Shown: positions 9,195 to 13,111 of the stretch, one piece after another
Numbering within the stretch: the first letter of the stretch is position 1
Layout of the letters: each line of letters begins with the position of its first letter
The notes under the pieces: model-generated
Databases searched by the model: none
Seen by the model: only the letters and a program-made list of their open reading frames with translations
What the model was told of the DNA's origin: nothing
NCBI GenBank assembly: GCA_013139755.1
Contig: WTAG01000113.1
Location: forward strand, 1-13,111
DNA length: 13,111 nucleotides
Direction of reading: 5' to 3'
DNA from: Methylomarinum sp.
GTDB lineage: Bacteria; Pseudomonadota; Gammaproteobacteria; Methylococcales; Methylomonadaceae
Made by a program: the position numbers and the translations under genes

Positions 9195-10915
9195 TTGTTT
9201 GTCGTTAGCAATACCGGCATAGTATCTTCCTTATCAGGTGCTACACCATATACCCTCAAAGCTCCCGCCATAACCTTTGCAAACACGGGGGCTGCAACCA
9301 AGCCACCATAATATTTTCCTGTACTTGGCTCATCAACCATCACCGCAATAACAAAGCGAGGATTGCTTACTGGTGCCAACCCCACAAAAACCGCTAAATA
9401 ACGATCTTCAGCATAACCACCTGCTATTGCTTTTTTTACTGTGCCTGTTTTTCCTGCCACTCTATATCCATCAACCCTTGCTTTATAAGCTGTGCCATCC
9501 TTTTTGATCACATGCTCAAGCATTGCCGTTACTTTTTTAGCGGTTTTCGCTGTAAATACTCGCTTTGCATCATAATCTTCCTCCCGTTTTAACAAGCTAA
9601 CAGAATGTAAGATTCCATCATCAGCCAAAGCTGTATACGCTCTCGCCAATTGCAAAACAGATGTTGCAACGCCGTAACCATACGATAACGTTGCCTGTTC
9701 AAAATCATGCCATCGTTGAAAATCCAACAAAGTACCGCTGGTCTCACCAGGAAAACCAACATTTGCTGAAGCCCCAAAACCCAGCTGGTTATAGACACCC
9801 CAGAAATATTCTGGTGGCATCATCAATGCAATCTTACTAATAGCCACATTGCTAGATTTCTTTAGCACATGCATTAAATCTAAAGTCCCGTAATTATGAA
9901 CATCCTTAACCAAATTACGCCCAACCCGAAAATAACCATGGGTCTCTATTTGGATATTATCATCTACATATCCTCCGTCTAGAGCCGCTGCAACCACAAA
10001 GGGTTTTACTGTAGAACCTGGTTCAAATACATCCAGCATTGCTCTATTACGGTACAAACTTTCTTTTAAGCCTTTTCTGCTATTTGGATTAAAAGCAGGT
10101 TGATTCGCTGCCGCTAAAACCTCACCATTTTTTGCATCTAATACCACTACTGATGCTGAAAACGCTTTATGCTCAATAAATGCTGACTGCAATTCCTTAA
10201 AAGCTAAGTACTGAAGCCGCTGATCGATACTTAATACAAGATCCTGACCTGAAACAGGATCCTTTATGTTCTCAACATCTTTATCGTTAATCACTCTACG
10301 CCGACCATCCCTAATCACACGCTTTTTACCTTCACTGCCTTTTAAGCTTTGTTCATATCCTCGCTCCATACCTTCCTGACCAACATCATCTACATCAGTA
10401 AAGCCGACAACATGCGCGGAAACCGCACCAGCAGGATAAAAACGTTTAAATTCCCTTGAAAAATACACCCCACTTACGTCTAAAGCCCTTACTTTTTCAG
10501 CAAGTTCAGGTGTTATCCGTCGTTTTAAATAAGCAAACCGTTTACTTATCCCCTCTTTCAATAGCTCTCTGGTTTTCTTATCAGGAACATCAAGCAGCTT
10601 GGCAATCTGCTTTAATTTATTTTTTTCTTCTGGCTTAAAGTGCTTCGGATTAACCCAAACAGACTCAACCGGTGTACTAATTGCTAATGGCTCATTATTC
10701 CTATCAAGAATTTTGCCTCTATAAGCAGAAACAGAAACCACACTGATATGTCGCCTATCGGCCTGCTGTTTCAAAAAACTTGTTTCTACAACCTGTAAAA
10801 AAACAGCTCGAATGACTAATGCCAGCATTCCAAGCAACATAAACCCAAGCAGAATTTTTCGCCTTAATTCAAAAGAAATTGCCTGACCATGCCCTTTTCG
10901 AAAATGTCCTTTCAC
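9191..10915 (-). CDS. ftsI: Septal peptidoglycan transpeptidase FtsI (PBP3)
   Basis: FtsI is the class B penicillin-binding protein that cross-links septal peptidoglycan in the periplasm, in complex with FtsW, FtsL and FtsB. It has 574 residues (E. coli 588). A basic cytoplasmic tail and a single membrane anchor at about 20-42 come first. The PBP dimerisation module follows, with YRGKILDRNNEPLA (65-78). The transpeptidase domain contains EPGSTVKPF (298-306) with nucleophile Ser301 and Lys304, the SSN motif (354-356) and KTGT (489-492). All catalytic motifs are intact. The start codon is GTG: KGHFRKGHG has no nearby upstream ATG, and AAAGGA sits 6 nt before the GTG. It lies 10 nt after ftsL, and its stop overlaps murE. 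The ftsL-ftsI-murE neighbourhood marks it as the division PBP and not the elongation PBP2. Confidence 0.97.
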   Translation of the reverse strand: MKGHFRKGHGQAISFELRRKILLGFMLLGMLALVIRAVFLQVVETSFLKQQADRRHISVVSVSAYRGKILDRNNEPLAISTPVESVWVNPKHFKPEEKNKLKQIAKLLDVPDKKTRELLKEGISKRFAYLKRRITPELAEKVRALDVSGVYFSREFKRFYPAGAVSAHVVGFTDVDDVGQEGMERGYEQSLKGSEGKKRVIRDGRRRVINDKDVENIKDPVSGQDLVLSIDQRLQYLAFKELQSAFIEHKAFSASVVVLDAKNGEVLAAANQPAFNPNSRKGLKESLYRNRAMLDVFEPGSTVKPFVVAAALDGGYVDDNIQIETHGYFRVGRNLVKDVHNYGTLDLMHVLKKSSNVAISKIALMMPPEYFWGVYNQLGFGASANVGFPGETSGTLLDFQRWHDFEQATLSYGYGVATSVLQLARAYTALADDGILHSVSLLKREEDYDAKRVFTAKTAKKVTAMLEHVIKKDGTAYKARVDGYRVAGKTGTVKKAIAGGYAEDRYLAVFVGLAPVSNPRFVIAVMVDEPSTGKYYGGLVAAPVFAKVMAGALRVYGVAPDKEDTMPVLLTTNK

Positions 10916-10921
10916 CTATCA

Positions 10922-10927
10922 TCCTTT
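10922..10927 (-). promoter_or_regulatory. Ribosome binding site for the GTG start of ftsI
   Basis: AAAGGA is read on the minus strand over the ftsL stop codon, 6 nt upstream of the GTG at 10915. Spacing and match are good, and no ATG lies in frame close by. This decides the unusual GTG start for ftsI. Confidence 0.65.
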
Positions 10928-11234
10928 AAGGTTTGAGATAAATAATTTCTTTTCGTTGAGGCATTTCTAATTTCAATTGTTTTTTAGCCACGCGCTCAAT
11001 TCTATTTTCTTCGGTCAACATGGTTAACTCCAGCTGCAACTGCCCCCATTCAATTTCATAGTTATCCAACATCTTTTCCTGTGCCTGAATCTGGATAAAT
11101 AATGATCTAGAATGATATTTACTTTGAATCACAGCCAATGCAGATATCATCAAAATAACAACCAAGCCTATCAAAACAATATCTTTAGAAAAAAACAACA
11201 GCCTAAACCCTTTCTGCAACTCGCATAACAGCAC
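10926..11234 (-). CDS. ftsL: Cell division protein FtsL
   Basis: FtsL is a small bitopic membrane protein that pairs with FtsB and FtsQ in the divisome and helps activate FtsW-FtsI. The longest form has 102 residues: a short cytoplasmic tail, one membrane helix at about 19-37 (IVLIGLVVILMISALAVI), then a periplasmic heptad-like stretch (about 44-76) and the conserved tail RIERVAKKQLKLEMP (78-92), which matches the family pattern around ERIA-KLxM. The start is uncertain. The longest choice is a GTG at 11234 that overlaps rsmH by 32 nt and lacks a well-spaced Shine-Dalgarno. A TTG at 11198, 4 nt after the rsmH stop, has AAAGGG 9 nt upstream and would give about 90 residues with almost no cytoplasmic tail. 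Identity rests on size, topology, the tail motif and the position between rsmH and ftsI. Confidence 0.9.
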   Translation of the reverse strand: MLLCELQKGFRLLFFSKDIVLIGLVVILMISALAVIQSKYHSRSLFIQIQAQEKMLDNYEIEWGQLQLELTMLTEENRIERVAKKQLKLEMPQRKEIIYLKP

Positions 11235-12129
11235 TCCGTGCTCTTGGATTTTTTTGTAACTCTTGTTTATCGGCTTTTATTGCCTTACCCACGCTTTTTA
11301 ATATGCCTTGCTCAATATCTGCTTCTTTAATCGGCAATCTTCCTGGGTTAAATTTCCGCCCTGATTCACTCCTAATAAATCGCTTAACAATTCGATCTTC
11401 CAAAGAATGAAAAGAAATCACCACCAATCGCCCACCTGGCTTCAATACATTAACAGCCTGCTGTAAGCCTTGTTTTATTTCGCCCAACTCATTATTTATT
11501 TCAATTCTTATCGCTTGAAAACTCCGTGTCGCTGGGTGCTTATGCTTTTCTTTTTTTGGAATCGTATTTGCAATTAACTTTGCCAAATCAAATGTTGTTT
11601 TTAGCGGCGCTTCTAAGCGTCGTTCCATAATCGCTTTAGCAATACGCCGAGCAAATCGCTCTTCTCCATATTCAAACAACACTTTAACCAAAACTTTTTC
11701 TTCAACTTGGGCAAGCCATTCTGCCGCAGAGATACCCTGACTATGATCCATACGCATATCTAAAGGCCCGTCTCTTAAAAAGCTAAACCCTCTCTGAGAA
11801 TCGTCTAACTGTGGAGAAGATACCCCCAAATCCATTAATACGCCATCGACCTTCCCATGCCAACCCTGCTGTGTCACTACCGCTTCCAATTCAGAAAAAC
11901 AGCCATGATGCAATGCAAAACGTTGATCTTCACGCATCTCATCGGCATACACCGAATTGACTGCCGCTAAATCCCGGTCAAATGCCAATAACTTACCAGC
12001 CTTTCCCAATCGTTCCAACACACCTTTACTATGTCCGCCTCGTCCAAAAGTACAGTCTATGTAATAGCCATCAGACCGTATATTCAATCCTTGCAAGGAC
12101 TCTTCATATAAAACCGATAAATGTTCCAT
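11203..12129 (-). CDS. rsmH: 16S rRNA (cytosine(1402)-N(4))-methyltransferase
   Basis: RsmH (formerly MraW) uses S-adenosylmethionine to methylate N4 of C1402 in the decoding centre of 16S rRNA. At 308 residues it is the usual length (E. coli 313). Family motifs: IDCTFGRGGHS (24-34), the SAM-binding loop; AFDRD (49-53); DGVLMDLGVSSPQLD (95-109), including the DLGVSSPQLD signature; DGPLDMRMD (120-128); HPATRSFQAIRIEINNEL (198-215); ISFHSLEDRIVKRF (238-251); and NPRARSAVMR at the C-terminus (294-303). The inserted helical domain lies between roughly 110 and 200. The start overlaps the mraZ stop by one base (TAATG), and no clear Shine-Dalgarno is visible, so translation is probably coupled to mraZ. 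In some bacteria MraZ and RsmH act antagonistically when overproduced, and the tight pairing here is the common arrangement. Confidence 0.97.
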   Translation of the reverse strand: MEHLSVLYEESLQGLNIRSDGYYIDCTFGRGGHSKGVLERLGKAGKLLAFDRDLAAVNSVYADEMREDQRFALHHGCFSELEAVVTQQGWHGKVDGVLMDLGVSSPQLDDSQRGFSFLRDGPLDMRMDHSQGISAAEWLAQVEEKVLVKVLFEYGEERFARRIAKAIMERRLEAPLKTTFDLAKLIANTIPKKEKHKHPATRSFQAIRIEINNELGEIKQGLQQAVNVLKPGGRLVVISFHSLEDRIVKRFIRSESGRKFNPGRLPIKEADIEQGILKSVGKAIKADKQELQKNPRARSAVMRVAERV

Positions 12130-12596
12130 TAAAATGACAATGGCCCTAACTCTTCAAGCCCTTCTGTATCATTACCATTCACCCATTGGCTCTCTTTGTT
12201 ATCCCATGCGGCTTCATTCCAAATTTCAAACTTATTTAACTGTCCAATCAATACGATTCGTTTATCCATTCCTGCAAATTTCCTTAATTTTTCAGGTAAC
12301 AACAGTCGTCCCTGAGCATCCATCTCACATTCAGAGGCATTACCAATTAAAAAGCGACGTAAATTTCCTGCCGCTTTATTTGTAGAGGGCTGCTTACTAA
12401 TAGTTAATTCTAATTTCTCCCATTCAGGCAATGGATACAACCAAAGACAGCCTTCCTCACCTAAACAACGCTCATTCAGTGCAACAGTAACAACCATTTG
12501 ACGCTCACAACTTTCCTGTAATTCCTCTCTATACCGAGTTGGAATGGCAAGACGTCCTTTTACATCTAAATTGATTGAGCTTATACCGCGATACAC
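12129..12596 (-). CDS. mraZ: Transcriptional regulator MraZ
   Basis: MraZ is a nucleoid-associated, ring-forming DNA-binding protein of the AbrB-like fold that controls the dcw operon by binding direct repeats at its own promoter. It has 155 residues (E. coli 152). Both SpoVT/AbrB-like repeats are visible, each with the DXXXR signature: DVKGR (11-15) and DAQGR (93-97). LYPLPEWE (53-60) and VLIGQLNKFEIW (115-126) are further landmarks. Between the first repeat and LYPLPEW the segment NERCLGEEGCLW (41-52) is about five residues longer than in E. coli; the role is unknown. The start codon is GTG, giving (M)YRGISSINLD, which aligns with MFRG of other MraZ proteins. GGGGTGA lies 3 nt upstream. It is the first gene of the operon, and the predicted operator lies just upstream. 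Confidence 0.97.
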   Translation of the reverse strand: MYRGISSINLDVKGRLAIPTRYREELQESCERQMVVTVALNERCLGEEGCLWLYPLPEWEKLELTISKQPSTNKAAGNLRRFLIGNASECEMDAQGRLLLPEKLRKFAGMDKRIVLIGQLNKFEIWNEAAWDNKESQWVNGNDTEGLEELGPLSF

Positions 12597-12599
12597 AAA

Positions 12600-12606
12600 T
12601 CACCCC
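12600..12606 (-). promoter_or_regulatory. Ribosome binding site for the GTG start of mraZ
   Basis: GGGGTGA is read on the minus strand, 3 nt before the GTG at 12596. It pairs with the GGTGA portion of the extended anti-Shine-Dalgarno match. The spacing is short when counted from the last base but normal when centred on the GG pair. It fixes the mraZ start at a non-ATG codon. Confidence 0.6.
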
Positions 12607-12620
12607 AAATAAACAAAAAT

Positions 12621-12646
12621 CTCCATTTTTCACCACTTTTCTCCAC
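12621..12646 (-). promoter_or_regulatory. Predicted MraZ operator: three direct repeats at 10-bp period
   Basis: On the minus strand three hexamers, GTGGAG (12646-12641), GTGGTG (12636-12631) and ATGGAG (12626-12621), are separated by AAAA spacers, giving an exact 10-bp period. MraZ proteins are known to bind direct TGG-containing repeats with this period at their own promoters, so this is the likely autoregulatory site. It lies between the predicted transcription start (near 12650) and the mraZ ribosome binding site. Bound MraZ would therefore sit just downstream of the start point, roughly +3 to +29. The repeats are seen directly; the binding is inferred. Confidence 0.8.
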
Positions 12647-12655
12647 TTAGTAACA

Positions 12656-12684
12656 ACTATAGGTATCTATTTATTCCGCGTCAA
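12656..12684 (-). promoter_or_regulatory. Predicted sigma70 promoter of the dcw operon
   Basis: Read on the minus strand, TTGACG (12684-12679) is separated by exactly 17 bp from TATAGT (12661-12656). These match the sigma70 -35 and -10 consensus at five of six positions each. The start of transcription would fall near 12650, giving a leader of about 53 nt before the mraZ GTG. A run of nine A residues (12713-12705) lies about 55-65 bp upstream of the start and could act as an UP-like element. This is the only strong promoter I see upstream of mraZ. Confidence 0.75.
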
Positions 12685-12718
12685 GAATCATTCACATTTA
12701 AATCTTTTTTTTTCTAAA

Positions 12719-12733
12719 ATGACTTAGAGTCAT
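12719..12733. repeat. Short dyad ATGACT-TAG-AGTCAT upstream of the promoter
   Basis: Perfect 6-bp inverted arms around a 3-bp centre lie about 35 bp upstream of the predicted -35 box. It could be a regulator site. Read on the minus strand it could also be a small hairpin followed by TTTTAG, but that is too weak to call a terminator. No function can be assigned from sequence. Confidence 0.4.
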
Positions 12734-12768
12734 CCTATCTCCCCTCACACCTACAAAAGAAACAACAC

Positions 12769-12800
12769 AAAAAAAATAACTTCCTAATCATAAAGTTATT
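12769..12800 (-). terminator. Weak candidate terminator: AT-rich hairpin followed by a T-run
   Basis: On the minus strand AATAACTT, a 10-nt loop and AAGTTATT form a perfect 8-bp stem that runs straight into a tract of eight T residues, two of them in the stem. The position suits termination of any transcript arriving from the right before the dcw promoter. The stem has only one G-C pair, so it would be weak, and the arrangement could be chance in AT-rich DNA. The loop also contains an ATG preceded by AAGGAG. Confidence 0.3.
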
Positions 12801-12894
12801 ACTCCTTATTAACTTAATACTTAAACTCTATCAAACATAAAAAAAATAAATATTACAATACGTAGATATACCTACTTTTAGCGCACTATTTACC

Positions 12895-12916
12895 TTATTT
12901 TTAATATTAAAAATAA
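12895..12916. repeat. Perfect 22-bp AT-only palindrome
   Basis: The 22 bases are a perfect self-complementary palindrome without a spacer, centred between 12905 and 12906, running from TTATTTTTAAT through its mirror complement. All 11 pairs match. It could be a regulator site or a cruciform-prone AT element. It contains no G or C, so it is not a convincing transcription terminator. Confidence 0.55.
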
Positions 12917-12975
12917 CAACTTGCAAAAACCAAGCCATAAGCAATTAAAAAGAAGGAACTTCTATACCAGAAAAC

Positions 12976-13004
12976 AGAGAAGAAAGAGAAGAAAGAGAAG
13001 AAAG
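12976..13004. repeat. Tandem 9-bp repeat, AGAGAAGAA x 3.2
   Basis: Three exact copies of AGAGAAGAA (12976-12984, 12985-12993, 12994-13002) are followed by the first two bases of a fourth. The unit is a multiple of three, so it keeps reading frames open: R-E-E on the plus strand and a Ser-Ser-Leu-type repeat on the minus strand. It may be a slippage-prone microsatellite. No gene can be assigned. Confidence 0.7.
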
Positions 13005-13111
13005 CATGCTAACGAAAACCATCAGCATAGATTTTAGGTTAAGGGGATTTGCCAAAGAAGCGCTCGCCAAGAATTGGCATTCAAAAGAATAAAACAAAGA
13101 AAAAAAGAGTT

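Larger units (their letters stand above)
12597..13111. other. Upstream intergenic region of the dcw operon
   Basis: This 515-bp stretch holds no gene of recognisable family on either strand. Nearest mraZ it carries the ribosome binding site, operator and promoter. Further right it is very AT-rich, with the dyad, hairpin, palindrome and 9-bp tandem repeat listed separately. The last 110 bases are visibly richer in G and C than the rest. They contain a 28-codon plus-strand ORF (13006-13092) and an open minus-strand frame (stop at 12946-12948) that reaches the window edge. I cannot support either as a gene. Confidence 0.6.

Noticed and set aside
9589..9798. 69-codon minus-strand frame inside ftsI
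   Set aside because: It overlaps the transpeptidase domain of ftsI in another frame and has no independent support.
12134..12385. 83-codon plus-strand open frame opposite mraZ
   Set aside because: mraZ is clearly coding on the minus strand with both DXXXR motifs intact; the opposite frame has no recognisable content.
12809..12837. Second minus-strand promoter: TTGATA, 17 bp, TAATAA
   Set aside because: The -10 matches poorly and the AAGGAG of the mini-ORF follows at once, leaving no room for a normal leader; such matches are common in AT-rich DNA.
13066..13078. GCCAA-GAA-TTGGC inverted repeat as a terminator
   Set aside because: The stem is only 5 bp and neither strand has a T-run directly after it.
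1..13111. Mobile elements, CRISPR arrays, tRNA or rRNA genes
   Set aside because: No transposase, regularly spaced direct repeats with unique spacers, or RNA gene sequence was seen anywhere in the window.

Overview
The window is the mraZ-to-murB part of a bacterial division and cell-wall (dcw) cluster. It is read entirely on the minus strand, so transcription enters from the right (about position 12650) and leaves at position 1. The gene order is mraZ-rsmH-ftsL-ftsI-murE-murF-mraY-murD-ftsW-murG-murC-murB, with murB cut by the left edge. The proteins look gammaproteobacterial: MraY is 360 residues with its key aspartates at E. coli-like positions, MurE carries the DNPR motif of meso-diaminopimelate-adding enzymes, and FtsL, FtsI and FtsW align with E. 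coli-type proteins. The DNA is AT-rich (roughly 40% G+C by eye). murB sits next to murC, unlike in Enterobacterales where murB lies elsewhere. This suggests a low-GC, non-enteric gammaproteobacterium; the genus cannot be fixed from sequence reading alone.

Region by region: 12700-13111 is non-coding or at most holds very short ORFs. It is AT-rich and contains a 9-bp tandem repeat, a perfect 22-bp palindrome, a weak hairpin plus T-run and a small dyad. At 12597-12684 is a well-formed sigma70 promoter (TTGACG, 17 bp, TATAGT) followed by three direct repeats at 10-bp period, which fit an MraZ operator, and then the mraZ ribosome binding site. From 12596 to 1 the twelve genes are packed with overlaps of 1-32 nt or gaps of at most 10 nt, with no internal terminator seen, consistent with one long translationally coupled operon.

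The genes work together as follows. MraZ regulates the operon. RsmH methylates 16S rRNA. MurB and MurC-F build UDP-MurNAc-pentapeptide in the cytoplasm; MurB and MurC act before MurD, MurE and MurF. MraY and MurG make lipid I and lipid II at the membrane. FtsW polymerises lipid II and FtsI cross-links it at the septum, with FtsL as part of the divisome scaffold that activates them. ddl and ftsQ-ftsA-ftsZ would be expected beyond the left edge, but this is inference.

Nothing in the coding part points to a new system; it is an ordinary, intact dcw cluster. The points most worth a second look are in the promoter and upstream region (MraZ operator geometry, palindrome, tandem repeat, possible mini-ORFs), and the run of GTG starts at mraZ, ftsL and ftsI.
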